DNA of 64,000 bases from Sphingosinicella flava (GCF_016025255.1 NZ_CP065592.1:2357598-2421597), one strand, 5' to 3'. Counted from the stretch's first letter, positions 18,874-27,930 are shown. Notes: generated by a model from the letters alone, not told the origin. Program-made: numbers and translations.

Positions 18874-20021
18874 GTTTCCAGGCTGGCGGGAATGCGCAGT
18901 GTCGCGACGAAGCGCCCGTCCACCTGATCGGTGTCGAGAGCGGCGCGCGTTCCGAACAGGGCATTGAGGCGGCGGCGGATATTGGCGAGGCCGACGCCGG
19001 CGCTGCGGACGCGCTGTCTGTCCGCACTGGTGGGCGGCAGGCCGTTTGAAACCGTGACGTTGAGAAAGCCGCCCTCCGTCCGGGCCTCGATCCGGATTTC
19101 CATCTGACGATTCGACCGGGCAACGCCGTGCTTCACGGCATTTTCGACCAATGGCTGAACGAGGAAGCCGGGCACCAAAACGGCGCCCGCCTCATCGGTG
19201 CTGTCGATGGCAATGGCCAGGCGGTCGCCGAAGCGCACCCGTTCGACCTCCAGATATTCCTGGGTCAGCGACAGCTCGTCTTCAAGCGGAATGAGTTCGT
19301 TCGCGTCGATGCTGATCGATCCGCGCAGGAAGCTGCACAGCCGCTGCGTCATTTCCTCCGCATCCTCGTTGCGCTTCGTGACGATGAGGGAGGAGATGGA
19401 GTTGAGCGCGTTGAACAGGAAATGCGGATTGAGCTGATAGCGGAGCGCCGCGAGCTGCGCTTCCTGCGCCATGCTGTTCGCCGCTGATACGCGCAATTCC
19501 TGCGCCATCCAGGCGCGCCGCGTGTGATTGACGTGGTACAGCATCATGTTGACGCCGAAAACGAGCAGATAGTTGAGCGTCGAGGAATAAGCGCGGCGGA
19601 AGTCGGCGGGCAATGTCTGCCACGCCTGCGTGACGTGATCGGCGATCCAGGCCTGGAAGATCAGGTCGAAACCGGTGTTCAAGGCGGCGGCGGCGATGAC
19701 CGCCAGCGCGCGGACGAGCCATTGCATCGGGCCCGGTAGGCCAACCGACCATTTGAAGGGCAAGAACAGGGTCAGCCCCAACGCCATGGAGAAGAGGACC
19801 GTCGAACCGTCCAGCGCGACGCTCGTCCAGCCCCGTTCGGCGTGACGCTCGCCGATGATGGGCAGGAAGATCAGCAGCACGAACAGCCAGAGGGCGATCG
19901 TCGTGCGGCATGCCCCTGGCCAGGAAAAAGGCCGCATTGTGCGCTCTGCCCTCCGGCTCCCGGACGCTGCCGTCCGATCGCCCAGGCTTTCGGGCGCGAT
20001 ATGTCGCATGACGAAATTCAC
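18855..20021 (-). CDS. LytS/YehU-type sensor histidine kinase
   Basis: 388 residues from a GTG at 20021 with GAGGGATGC just upstream. Hydrophobic segments lie around 43-58, 72-90, 100-122 and 145-163, giving a multi-pass membrane input region. A short linker leads to the His_kinase domain (LRYQLNPHFLFNALNSI, phosphoacceptor His200) and a compact ATPase domain (QPLVENAVKHGV, GVGLANIRRRL). Kinases of this class partner with LytTR response regulators. No regulator is adjacent; a LytTR protein without a kinase is encoded at 46778-47539. It is transcribed away from cydA. Confidence 0.92.
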   Translation of the reverse strand: MNFVMRHIAPESLGDRTAASGSRRAERTMRPFSWPGACRTTIALWLFVLLIFLPIIGERHAERGWTSVALDGSTVLFSMALGLTLFLPFKWSVGLPGPMQWLVRALAVIAAAALNTGFDLIFQAWIADHVTQAWQTLPADFRRAYSSTLNYLLVFGVNMMLYHVNHTRRAWMAQELRVSAANSMAQEAQLAALRYQLNPHFLFNALNSISSLIVTKRNEDAEEMTQRLCSFLRGSISIDANELIPLEDELSLTQEYLEVERVRFGDRLAIAIDSTDEAGAVLVPGFLVQPLVENAVKHGVARSNRQMEIRIEARTEGGFLNVTVSNGLPPTSADRQRVRSAGVGLANIRRRLNALFGTRAALDTDQVDGRFVATLRIPASLETYTRLG

Positions 20022-20188
20022 GCATCCCTCCCCGGTGCCTGTCCAGAGGCAACAAAAAGAGCCATTTTGTCAATGGAGGCCGGGATTTGACGGATCGATG
20101 CAGGCCGGTTTTTTGACGTGCAACCCTGCGTCCGAACGGCTAAAGGGCGCGCAACCGCTTGAGCTTCCAACCGAAGGGGGTGACTGCC

Positions 20189-21619
20189 GTGGACGATACC
20201 GCACTTCTTCTCGCGCGGATCCAATTCGCCTTCACGGTCAGTTTTCATTTCATCTTTCCGTCCTTTTCCATCGGCCTTGCGAGCTATCTCGCCGTCCTCG
20301 AAGGATTGTGGCTGAAGACGGGCCAGGACAAATATCTCAATCTCTTCAGATATTGGCTGAAGATCTTCGCCATCGCCTTCGCGATGGGCGTCGTGTCGGG
20401 CATCGTCATGTCCTATCAATTCGGCACCAACTGGTCGGTCTTCTCCGACAAGGCGGGACCGGTGATCGGGCCTTTGATGGCCTATGAGGTGCTGACCGCC
20501 TTCTTCCTCGAAGCGGGCTTCCTCGGCGTCATGCTGTTCGGCATGAGCCGGGTGGGGAAGGGGCTGCACTTCACCGCCACTCTCATGGTCGCGCTTGGCA
20601 CTTTCATTTCCGCCTTCTGGATTTTGAGCGTCAACAGTTGGATGCAGACACCCGTTGGCTGGGCCATGAACGATGCCGGGCAGTTCGTGCCCGCCGCCGG
20701 GTGGTGGGACATCGTCTTCAACCCGAGCTTTCCCTACCGCCTCGTCCACACCGTCATCGCCGCCTATCTCACCACCGCGCTCGTGGTCGGCGGGGTGGGG
20801 GCCTGGCACCTGCTGAAAGGGCGGAAGACCGACGAGACGAAAACCATGTTCTCGATGGCGATGTGGATGGCCGCTTTGGTCGCGCCGGCTCAGATCCTTG
20901 TCGGCGACCTCCACGGCCTCAATACGCTTGAGCATCAGCCCGCCAAGGTGATGGCGATGGAGGGGCATTTTCAAAGCCATCCCGACGGCGCCCCCCTCAT
21001 CCTGTTCGGCCTGCCCGACGATGAGGCCGAAACGGTCCACGCCGCGGTGGAAATCCCAAAGCTCTCCTCTCTCATCCTGAAGCACGATCCCGATGCTCCG
21101 CTCGCGGGCCTCGATACGGTCGCGAAGGCGGACCGGCCGCCGGTCGAAATCGTCTTCTGGTCGTTCCGCATCATGGTGGGGCTGGGTTTCCTCATGCTCG
21201 CGCTCGGCCTCCTCAGCCTTGTCGCGCGCGCGGCCAAGAAGCTGCACGATTGGCGCCTGCTCCATCGCTTCGCGCTCCTGATGGGTCCGTCCGGCTTCAT
21301 CGCCGTGATCGCGGGCTGGGTGACGACGGAGGTCGGCCGCCAGCCCTGGGTCATCTACAACCTGCTCCGCACCAAGGACGCGGTCGCACCGATCGATGCG
21401 CCCGCCGTAGCCACTTCGCTCGCCGCCTTCGTTATCGTTTATTTCGTCGTGTTCGGCATCGGCACGCTTTATATCCTGAAGCTGATGGGCCACGCCCCGC
21501 ATCCGGGCGAAAGCGCGCCCGCTGCCGCGCCGATCCGCAGCGCGGGCATCACCCCGTCGCCCGCCATGGGCCGGGGCGGCGCCGATCCCCGGCCCGACAC
21601 CAGCGAGGAGGCGGAATGA
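20189..21619 (+). CDS. cydA: Cytochrome bd-type quinol oxidase subunit I (cyanide-insensitive type)
   Basis: Membrane subunit that binds hemes b558, b595 and d and oxidises quinol. The GTG at 20189 with GAAGGGGG upstream gives 476 residues beginning MDDTALLLARIQFAFTVSFHF, as expected for the heme-ligand His near the N-terminus. GRQPWVIYNLLRT is the signature near the quinol site. The Q-loop is short, as in CioA enzymes. Many membrane helices are visible. The C-terminal tail (about 35 residues, GESAPAAAPIRSAG...) is soluble. The stop overlaps the cydB start (ATGA). Confidence 0.95.
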   Translation: MDDTALLLARIQFAFTVSFHFIFPSFSIGLASYLAVLEGLWLKTGQDKYLNLFRYWLKIFAIAFAMGVVSGIVMSYQFGTNWSVFSDKAGPVIGPLMAYEVLTAFFLEAGFLGVMLFGMSRVGKGLHFTATLMVALGTFISAFWILSVNSWMQTPVGWAMNDAGQFVPAAGWWDIVFNPSFPYRLVHTVIAAYLTTALVVGGVGAWHLLKGRKTDETKTMFSMAMWMAALVAPAQILVGDLHGLNTLEHQPAKVMAMEGHFQSHPDGAPLILFGLPDDEAETVHAAVEIPKLSSLILKHDPDAPLAGLDTVAKADRPPVEIVFWSFRIMVGLGFLMLALGLLSLVARAAKKLHDWRLLHRFALLMGPSGFIAVIAGWVTTEVGRQPWVIYNLLRTKDAVAPIDAPAVATSLAAFVIVYFVVFGIGTLYILKLMGHAPHPGESAPAAAPIRSAGITPSPAMGRGGADPRPDTSEEAE

Positions 21620-22614
21620 TGGACCTCACTGTCATCTGGGCGTTCGTGATCGCCGCCGCCGTCGCCATGTACGTGCTGATGGATGGATTCGATCTCGGCA
21701 TCGGCATCCTCTTCCCGGGCTTCACCGTCGGCAAGGAGCGCGATCAGGCGATGAACGCCATCGCGCCGGTCTGGGACGGCAACGAGACCTGGCTCGTGCT
21801 CGGCGGCGGCGGCCTGCTCGCAGCCTTTCCCCTTGCTTACGCCATCGTGCTGCCCGCCCTCTATGCGCCGCTCATCGCCATGTTGCTCGGCCTCATCTTC
21901 CGGGGCGTCGCCTTCGAATTCCGCTGGCGCGATCCGGTTCATCGCCGCTGGTGGGACGCGGCCTTCTGCCTCGGCTCGCTGGTCGCGACCTTCGCGCAGG
22001 GCATCACTCTCGGCGCGCTGCTTCAGGGCATCACGGTCGAGGGCCGCGCTTATGCCGGCGGCTGGTGGGAATGGCTGTCGGGCTTCAGCCTGCTGACCGG
22101 CGCCGCGCTTGTCGCCGGCTATGCCTTGCTCGGTGCGACCTGGCTTATCTGGAAGACGGAAGGGCAGCTTCAGGCGGATGCCCGCCGCTATGCTCGCATC
22201 GCCTTCCCGGCCCTCCTCATCGCCTTCGGCGCGGTCAGCCTCGCCACGCCGTTCCTCGAGGGCAAATATTACGAACGTTGGTTCGACGTGCCCGGCCTCT
22301 TCGTCACCGTGCCGATGCCGATCCTGGTGCTGATCGCCGCTTATTGCGGCTGGCGGAGCCTGTCCGGGGAAAGGGACCATCTGCCCTTCCTATGGACGCT
22401 TGCCCTGTTCCTCCTCGCGATGGTCGGCCTCGGCATCTCGATCTGGCCGGACGTCATCCCCGGCCGCGTCAGCATCTGGGACGCCGCCGCGCCCGAAAAG
22501 AGCCAGCTCTTCATGCTCGTCGGCGCCGCGATCCTCATCCCCATCATCCTCATCTACACGGCATGGTCCTATTGGGTGTTCCGGGGCAAGGTGGGCGAGG
22601 AAGGCTATCATTGA
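21616..22614 (+). CDS. cydB: Cytochrome bd-type quinol oxidase subunit II
   Basis: Partner of CydA, 332 residues with about eight or nine membrane helices. The N-terminus MMDLTVIWAFVIAAAVAMYVLMDGFDLGIG and the segment WDGNETWLVLGGGGLLAAFP are CydB signatures. It overlaps cydA by four bases and the DUF2474 gene by one, a tight operon. An open frame extends upstream of 21616 inside cydA but is not CydB-like. There is no cydDC-type transporter nearby. Confidence 0.95.
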   Translation: MMDLTVIWAFVIAAAVAMYVLMDGFDLGIGILFPGFTVGKERDQAMNAIAPVWDGNETWLVLGGGGLLAAFPLAYAIVLPALYAPLIAMLLGLIFRGVAFEFRWRDPVHRRWWDAAFCLGSLVATFAQGITLGALLQGITVEGRAYAGGWWEWLSGFSLLTGAALVAGYALLGATWLIWKTEGQLQADARRYARIAFPALLIAFGAVSLATPFLEGKYYERWFDVPGLFVTVPMPILVLIAAYCGWRSLSGERDHLPFLWTLALFLLAMVGLGISIWPDVIPGRVSIWDAAAPEKSQLFMLVGAAILIPIILIYTAWSYWVFRGKVGEEGYH

Positions 22615-22727
22615 TGACGGCGCCCGGCTCCCCTCCCAAACGCCTCGCCTGGTTCGTCGGCCTGTGGGCGGCGGGCGTCGCCGCTGCCGGCGCAGTCGCC
22701 TATCTGATCCGCTGGTGGCTTTTTTGA
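22614..22727 (+). CDS. DUF2474 small membrane subunit of bd oxidase
   Basis: A 37-residue protein whose ATG overlaps the last base of the cydB stop. It has a short basic N-terminus (SPPKRLAWF), one membrane helix (FVGLWAAGVAAAGAVAYLI) and a RWWLF tail. Small single-helix proteins with the R-L-x-W-F start encoded after cioAB are DUF2474, functional analogues of CydX that stabilise the oxidase (family knowledge). Position, size and topology all fit. Confidence 0.88.
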   Translation: MTAPGSPPKRLAWFVGLWAAGVAAAGAVAYLIRWWLF

Positions 22728-22797
22728 CCCATCCCTATTGCGACCGGCGATATTCTCCCTCCATATATTGCCAGTAGTTCGGGGGATGAGGGGAAGT

Positions 22798-23664
22798 ATG
22801 ATTGTACAGGCGGCTATCGCGGCGCTGCTGGTGGGCTCTGTTCCGGATCCCTCGCCTATGCATCAAATTATCAATAGCGCACATGATGCCGGTGAGACCG
22901 GGCGCTTCGAGAATGGCCACACTCTCTATTACCATTATATCGTGCAATATTGGCAGGAATATCCTGCAGGATCGAGCAGAGGGGAAAACCCCAGCGCATC
23001 GGCGCCCGGGCAATTTAATGAAAAGCCTTCAGTCTATGTCCACGGGAAAGTTCCGCCGAAAGAGGCTGATCTGATTGCGCGCAAGTTGGAAGTCGCGCAC
23101 AAAATCCTTATGGAGCTTCCGTCTTTAAAGGATATTCGCGGTGCTAGTTTGCTGTCGAGCATCAATATACGCCGGACTTTATCGGGTCATATAGAAGCTG
23201 AGCTCAAATTATTTGCAAGACCAATATCCTTGGGTAGTCCAAGAACAATTAAAATCAATGGTCGCTATTACACACCCGGTGAGGGCACGTCACTGGATGT
23301 TGAATTCAATATGCCGCTATTCGAATATCCTAGAAATCTCGGTTTTTTGAGTGGAAAATATAATGGTAACTTATTGGCTTACGAGGACGTTTTTGTCGTA
23401 AATTCAAGCCGGTGGCCTTTGCAATACCATGACCATGTCGATGACATTACTTATTTCAGTAATGATCCGGATTTCTTCGATAGGACGATTCCTCCTTCGA
23501 AACTACAATTGCTGGTAGGTAAAATTCGAGGTGGCCCCCCGGACATGGATTTGAGAATGAATAATCAAGGATTGTCGGAAACGGAATATATTTCACGCCT
23601 CTACGCTGCGCTCTACATGGCGGATTGGAATGAAATAGCTCGCAAGATGGAAGAGGTGCGATAA
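22798..23664 (+). CDS. Unrecognised exported protein, AT-rich
   Basis: 288 residues; I do not recognise a family. The start at 22798 (MIVQAAIAALLVGS) gives a short signal-like N-terminus with GGGGA close upstream; the ATG at 22786 is also possible. The mature part has many Tyr, Asn, Ile and Ser (for example HTLYYHYIVQYWQEYP and GRYYTPGEGTSLDVEFNMPLF), with no cysteines or obvious catalytic motif. Codon use is clearly more AT-rich than the neighbours (AAT, ATA, TTA, AAA codons common), suggesting acquisition or weak selection. It lies between the bd oxidase operon and the DUF423 gene, 17 bp ahead of the latter. Confidence 0.75.
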   Translation: MIVQAAIAALLVGSVPDPSPMHQIINSAHDAGETGRFENGHTLYYHYIVQYWQEYPAGSSRGENPSASAPGQFNEKPSVYVHGKVPPKEADLIARKLEVAHKILMELPSLKDIRGASLLSSINIRRTLSGHIEAELKLFARPISLGSPRTIKINGRYYTPGEGTSLDVEFNMPLFEYPRNLGFLSGKYNGNLLAYEDVFVVNSSRWPLQYHDHVDDITYFSNDPDFFDRTIPPSKLQLLVGKIRGGPPDMDLRMNNQGLSETEYISRLYAALYMADWNEIARKMEEVR

Positions 23665-23681
23665 TAGCTCGTTCGATCATC

Positions 23682-24071
23682 ATGGCGGCACGGGCTTTTT
23701 CAAGGCCGATCCTGATGACCGGGGTGCTGCTGGCCGGCACCGGCGTGATGCTGGGAGCGTTTGGGGCTCATGCCCTCAAGGACCGGCTTGATCCCGCCGC
23801 GCTCGGCTGGTGGCAGACGGCGGTGCAATATCAGATGTGGCACGCCGTCGCCCTCGTCGCCTTGGCGGGGCTCCCGGGGCGCCTCGGCCTTCCCGCTGCT
23901 CTGTTGAGTATCGGCACCCTGGTCTTTTCGGGATCGCTGTACCTGCTCGCCTTGACCGGCCTGCGCTGGCTCGGTGCCGTGACGCCGGTGGGCGGGCTGC
24001 TGATGATCGCGGGATGGCTGTTGCTGGCGTTGCGTGCCTGGCGCACGAAGGACCAAGGCCGCTCCGCTTAG
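23682..24071 (+). CDS. DUF423 family inner-membrane protein
   Basis: 129 residues with four hydrophobic helices. The N-terminal motif GTGVMLGAFGAHALKDRLDP followed by WWQTAVQYQMWHAVALV is the DUF423 (YgdD-like) signature. Function unknown; small membrane proteins of this family are widespread. The stop overlaps the end of the convergent metallophosphoesterase gene. Confidence 0.92.
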   Translation: MAARAFSRPILMTGVLLAGTGVMLGAFGAHALKDRLDPAALGWWQTAVQYQMWHAVALVALAGLPGRLGLPAALLSIGTLVFSGSLYLLALTGLRWLGAVTPVGGLLMIAGWLLLALRAWRTKDQGRSA

Positions 24072-24799
24072 CCGATCGTTCTTACCATCACCGAAAGCGT
24101 GCCGTCCATAACCCGGATTTCGTTGAAGGACGGCCGCGTCGCGCGCAGCCGTTCGGACAGGGTGCCCGCGCCGATCATCCGGATCGCGCTGCCGCACAGC
24201 GTGTGATCGACGTCGAACGGGTCGTGGACATGCCCGCTCAGCACCGCGTGGGCACCGGCTTCGGCGAGGGCCTTCAGCGCCGCGAGGCCCCCCTTCGTCT
24301 TGGCGCGGGATTGAAGCTCGGGCCTGTCGACGAGGGGGTGGTGGGCCGCGACGATCTTGACGTGACCCTTGTCGCTCGCCGCGATCATTTCCACGGCGCG
24401 GCGAAGGCTGCTTTCGCTCACCACGCCCCAGGACCAGTTGCGCCGCAGCTGCGCGCGGGCCGTGGTGCGCAGCGGCACGATGGTGACGGACGGCAGCTCC
24501 AGCGGCTTTTCCACCATCTTCTCCACCCGCCCGAAGCGGCGATAGGGGCGAAACATGCGTTCGAGCGGGTTGAAATAAGGCAGATCGTGATTGCCCGGCT
24601 CCACCGTCACGGGCACCGGCAAGGCTTCCAGATAGCGGGCGGCCGCTTCGAATTCCGCCGAGCGCGCGCGCATCGTCAGGTCGCCGGTACAGATCACGGC
24701 GTCCGGCCGTTCGCCCGCGACGGTCGCGGCGAACCAGTCGAGCGCGTCTTGATCGGCGCGCCCGAAATGGAGGTCGGAAACGTGAAAAAGCCGGGTCAT
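24068..24799 (-). CDS. Calcineurin-like metallophosphoesterase
   Basis: 243 residues with the complete metal-binding set: DLH (HVSDLHFGR, Asp9 and His11), GD (VICTGDLT), GNHD (EPGNHDLPY), AHH (IVAAHHPLV) and GHVH (VLSGHVHDPF). This is the CpdA/3',5'-cyclic-nucleotide phosphodiesterase-like class, but the substrate cannot be read from sequence. The start at 24799 (MTRLFHVSDLH) puts the first motif at the usual position; a 16-residue upstream extension is open but unlikely. Confidence 0.93.
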   Translation of the reverse strand: MTRLFHVSDLHFGRADQDALDWFAATVAGERPDAVICTGDLTMRARSAEFEAAARYLEALPVPVTVEPGNHDLPYFNPLERMFRPYRRFGRVEKMVEKPLELPSVTIVPLRTTARAQLRRNWSWGVVSESSLRRAVEMIAASDKGHVKIVAAHHPLVDRPELQSRAKTKGGLAALKALAEAGAHAVLSGHVHDPFDVDHTLCGSAIRMIGAGTLSERLRATRPSFNEIRVMDGTLSVMVRTIG

Positions 24800-24891
24800 G
24801 GGGCGGGAAACGGCCCAAAGGCTCTTTGGTTCGCCGTCAGCCCTCATTCATCTTGGCGGGCGCATTCTTTTCGCTCCGGAAGGAAGAATAT

Positions 24892-25287
24892 ATGCGACAC
24901 GCCATGAAATCCGTCTTGCTCGCCGCCGTTTTGGCCACAGGGGCCGTGGCGGCCCCCCGGTCGACGCCCGATCAGCAACTGGCCCATATCCTCAAGGACC
25001 GCGTCGCCGGGAAGCCCCAGCACTGCATCGACACCAGCCGCATCCTGTCGAGCCGCATCATCGACGACACCGCGATCGTCTACGATGCCGGCCACACCCT
25101 CTACGTCAACCGGCCGGCGTCCGCCGAGGGGATGAACGATTGGGACATCATGGTCACGCGCACCTTCGGTTCCCGGCTGTGCGACAATGACGTGGTGACG
25201 CTCGTCGACCCCGGTTCGCGGATGATGAGCGGCCTCGTCTTCCTCGGCGAATTCGTGCCGTATAAGAAGGTGAAGGCGAAGGGCTGA
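24892..25287 (+). CDS. Small exported protein of unknown function
   Basis: 131 residues. The ATG at 24892 follows GGAAGGAAGAA and opens a signal peptide (MRHAMKSVLLAAVLATGAVAAP). The mature part contains two cysteines (PQHCIDTSR and SRLCDNDVV), which could form one disulfide, and ends in FVPYKKVKAKG. Similar short hypothetical secreted proteins with an RxxGKPQxCI stretch are known from sphingomonads (recollection, not verified). It is divergent from the metallophosphoesterase gene. Confidence 0.75.
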   Translation: MRHAMKSVLLAAVLATGAVAAPRSTPDQQLAHILKDRVAGKPQHCIDTSRILSSRIIDDTAIVYDAGHTLYVNRPASAEGMNDWDIMVTRTFGSRLCDNDVVTLVDPGSRMMSGLVFLGEFVPYKKVKAKG

Positions 25288-25290
25288 CCG

Positions 25291-25593
25291 TCAGGACGCG
25301 GCCTTTCGGCGCCGCGTCTCCCAGCCCTTTTTCGCCGCCGCCGACCGGTCGGCCCGGCTGCGCGATGCCGAAGCGCCGCCTTTCCTGCCGCCCGCGCGCG
25401 ACGGGGCGCGGTTTTCCGCTTTCCCCCGGCCTGAACCCGATTTCTTGCCGCCGCCCGTTATCTTGTTCACCGTCGCCCAGGCGCGGCTTTCGGCTTCTTC
25501 CTTGGGCACGCCGCGCTGTTCATATCCTTCCTCAATATGCTCGGCCTGTCGCTTCTGCTTGTCGGTATAGCTGCTCTTGTCTCCACGCGGCAT
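25291..25593 (-). CDS. Small basic protein annotated elsewhere as plasmid stabilization protein
   Basis: 100 residues, start ATG at 25593 with AAAGGAG upstream. The N-terminal half (PRGDKSSYTDKQKRQAEHIEEGYEQRGV, then AESRAWATVNK) is a conserved helical module. The C-terminal half is Lys/Arg/Gly/Ser rich (GGGKKSGSGRGK, SRAGGRKGG, AAKKGWETRRRK), like DNA-binding histone-like tails. Relatives carry the label plasmid stabilization protein, but nothing here links it to a plasmid. A possible stress-sigma promoter lies 27 bases upstream. It lies downstream of the S41 peptidase gene. Confidence 0.8.
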   Translation of the reverse strand: MPRGDKSSYTDKQKRQAEHIEEGYEQRGVPKEEAESRAWATVNKITGGGKKSGSGRGKAENRAPSRAGGRKGGASASRSRADRSAAAKKGWETRRRKAAS

Positions 25594-25619
25594 GGTGCGC
25601 TCCTTTCTCGACGGAAAGA

Positions 25620-25644
25620 AACGCGTCAGCCATGCCCTTGTTTC
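25620..25644 (-). promoter_or_regulatory. Possible EcfG-type general-stress promoter
   Basis: On the minus strand GAAAC (25644-25640) and CGTT (25623-25620) are separated by 16 bases, resembling the alphaproteobacterial EcfG consensus GGAAC-N16/17-CGTT with one mismatch in the -35 box. It ends 27 bases before the start of the small basic protein gene. Confidence 0.3.
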
Positions 25645-25654
25645 GAATGGCCGA

Positions 25655-27055
25655 TCAGGCGGACGGCGTCTTGTCCGCCCGCGTTTCGGTGCCGCTCAGC
25701 GTCTCCACCTTCACGCCCGTCACTTGCCCCGCCGCATCGCGTTCGAACGTGTAGCGGGCATTGTCGAGGCGGAAGGTTTCGGCGCCGGTGCGGACGAGCG
25801 CTTCCGGCCTTCCCGCCGACGGCACGACCATCAGCTTGCCCTCCGCGACCTTGAACCCGCGCGTGCCGAACTGGCCTTCATAATCGGCGAGGCCGCCAGC
25901 CGGCGCGCTCGCGCGATCCCCGGCCATCGCCAATTCCAGCGCCCATTCCCGCTCGCGCTTCGCGACGGGATCGGTGGCGGCGGCGATCAATTTTTGCAGC
26001 GCGGCCTTGTGCGCCGCCGCCATCGCCGCTTCCGGATCGACGGCCACATCGGGGGTCACGCCGATTTGCTCCCAGCCGGGCCCATCGGTAATCCTGGCAA
26101 AGGGCAGGAAGACGGAAATGCCGGAGCCGGCCGGAAGCATGTTGCCGCCATTGCCGGCGCCGGAGCTCTTTTGCCCGAACACGGTGCCAAGCTGCTTGCG
26201 CTGGGCGATATAGGCGAACATCTCCGCCGACGATGCGCTGTCGGCGTCGATGAGGACATAGAGCGGCTTGCCGGTCATCCTCCGGCCCGGCACCTCCGCC
26301 AGGCTCATCATCCGGTCGGACCGGTTTCCCTCGCGTATGTAATTGGACAGCAACTGCATGGGTTCGGGACCGGTGAAGTAACTCATCAGGTGGCGCACAA
26401 GGTCGGGCGATCCGCCGATATTGCCGCGCAGGTCGATGATGACGGCGTCCGTATTGGCAAGGAAAGCCATCGCGGCCTTCGCTGTCTCTTCCGACATGGC
26501 GAGCGGCACGAACCGGTTGAGCTTCAGATAGCCGACGTTGCCGTCCAGGTGCTGCACCGCGTCGAAGCCATAATTGGTGCGCGCGATCTGTTCGTCGCTG
26601 CGCTGGTCGATGCGCGCGAAGCTGCGCGGTCCGGCGGTTCCGCCGCCTTGGCCCGGCTGGGGTACCGCTCCGGCGGCCGGGGCGGCCATGCGCACCGTCT
26701 GCTGCGCGCGATTGGGCTCATAAACGGCGCGCAGATGCACGTCGGCGACGGCGGCGCGCATGTCCCGCGTCAGCGCGGACGCGAATTCGACCGGATCGGT
26801 CAGCCGGTCATAAGCGCCCTTGGCGAGCTGCGCGCGCATATGGGCCGCGATCTTCTTGCCGCCCGCCGGATCGACATAGCGGGCATCGGCCGCGATCGCG
26901 ATGTTGTCGACCACTCCCTTGCGGTCGGCGGCAGTCAGTAGCTTCGGCGCCGTCACTTGCGGCTGGGCGCTCCTGGTTCCTTGAATCGCCACGGCCTGCG
27001 CGGATAGGCCCGAAAGCGCGACACACAGCGCGCCGATCTTCAACAATGCAGTCAT
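25655..27055 (-). CDS. S41 family peptidase (C-terminal processing protease-like)
   Basis: 466 residues from ATG 27055, preceded by GGGGAGA. A signal peptide (MTALLKIGALCVALSGLSAQAVA) directs it to the periplasm. An N-terminal IRBP/Tricorn-like helical part (AADRKGVVDNIA...) is followed by the S41 core: GYLKLNRF, VIIDLRGNIGGSPD and the nucleophile Ser in DADSASSAEMFAY. The last 80 residues (ADYEGQFGTRGFKV, MVVPSAGRPEALVRTGAETF) look like a small beta domain often fused to serine hydrolases. There is no PDZ domain. Substrate unknown. Confidence 0.9.
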   Translation of the reverse strand: MTALLKIGALCVALSGLSAQAVAIQGTRSAQPQVTAPKLLTAADRKGVVDNIAIAADARYVDPAGGKKIAAHMRAQLAKGAYDRLTDPVEFASALTRDMRAAVADVHLRAVYEPNRAQQTVRMAAPAAGAVPQPGQGGGTAGPRSFARIDQRSDEQIARTNYGFDAVQHLDGNVGYLKLNRFVPLAMSEETAKAAMAFLANTDAVIIDLRGNIGGSPDLVRHLMSYFTGPEPMQLLSNYIREGNRSDRMMSLAEVPGRRMTGKPLYVLIDADSASSAEMFAYIAQRKQLGTVFGQKSSGAGNGGNMLPAGSGISVFLPFARITDGPGWEQIGVTPDVAVDPEAAMAAAHKAALQKLIAAATDPVAKREREWALELAMAGDRASAPAGGLADYEGQFGTRGFKVAEGKLMVVPSAGRPEALVRTGAETFRLDNARYTFERDAAGQVTGVKVETLSGTETRADKTPSA

Positions 27056-27186
27056 AATTCTCCCCAATGCCTTACGGCTTCCCCGGAGGGGGCATGCGGT
27101 CCGGAAGGTTGCTCCGGGCTGAATGTCCAGCTTCGCTTGAAAGCGTTATGGCTCGCGGAGCACGGCTTTGCTAGGGCGCGCAATCC

Positions 27187-27885
27187 ATGCCGATCGACCT
27201 TATCTGCCTCGATGCCGACGATACGCTCTGGCACAATATGCGCTTCTTCGACGCCACGGAGCGGGCGCTTGTCGACATGCTCCGTCCCTTTGCGGACGCT
27301 CGTATCGCGCGCGAGGTGCTGGAAGCGTGCGAGATCCGCAACCTGAAGCTCTATGGCTATGGCGCCAAGGCCTTCACCCTCTCGATGATCGAAACCGCGC
27401 TGGAATTGGGCGGCGAGGCCGTTCCCGCCCGCGTCATCGCCGACATCCTGGCGGCGGGCCGCGAGCTCCTCGCCCACCCGGTCGAATTGTTCGAAGGCAT
27501 CGAGGAGACGCTGGATGCGCTCGCGGACCGCGGCCGCCTCGTCCTCGTCACCAAGGGCGACCTGTTTCACCAGGAAGCCAAGCTCGCCGCCTCCGGCCTC
27601 GGCGACCGCTTTTCAGGGATCGAGATCGTCAGCGACAAGACGCGGGCCACGTTCGAAACCCTCTTCGCCCGCTACGGCGTCGATCCGCACTGCGCCGTCA
27701 TGGCCGGTGATTCCCTGCGCTCCGACATCCTCCCCGCCCTCGAAGCGGGCGCCTGGGCGGCCTATATCCCCCAAGACCTCGCCTGGAGCCACGAAACGGC
27801 TACAGCGCCGGAGGACCACCCCCGCTATCGCCGCCTGGCGCGGCTGGCGGAGTTGCCGGGCTGGATCGACGATCTGGCGGGGTAG
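27187..27885 (+). CDS. HAD-superfamily hydrolase
   Basis: 232 residues with HAD motif I LDADDT (nucleophile Asp9, Asp11), motif II LVTKGD, motif III Lys in VSDKTRATF, and motif IV MAGDSLRSDI. The helical cap (FDATERALVDML...) lies between motifs I and II. This is the YjjG/phosphoglycolate-phosphatase-like type, but the substrate is open. It is divergent from the S41 gene. A 9-bp hairpin follows about 45 bases after the stop. Confidence 0.92.
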   Translation: MPIDLICLDADDTLWHNMRFFDATERALVDMLRPFADARIAREVLEACEIRNLKLYGYGAKAFTLSMIETALELGGEAVPARVIADILAAGRELLAHPVELFEGIEETLDALADRGRLVLVTKGDLFHQEAKLAASGLGDRFSGIEIVSDKTRATFETLFARYGVDPHCAVMAGDSLRSDILPALEAGAWAAYIPQDLAWSHETATAPEDHPRYRRLARLAELPGWIDDLAG

Positions 27886-27930
27886 AAGGCCATTCGCGAA
27901 CGAAATCGGAGCAGCGATCCAAGATCGCAT

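Noticed and set aside
20022..20188. Fnr-type box upstream of cydA (TTGACGGATCGATG near 20088)
   Set aside because: Only the left half-site fits TTGAY; the right half does not match RTCAA.
21250..21615. Upstream extension of cydB
   Set aside because: Lies inside cydA in another frame; CydB homology begins at MMDLTVIWAF (21616), with the usual ATGA overlap.
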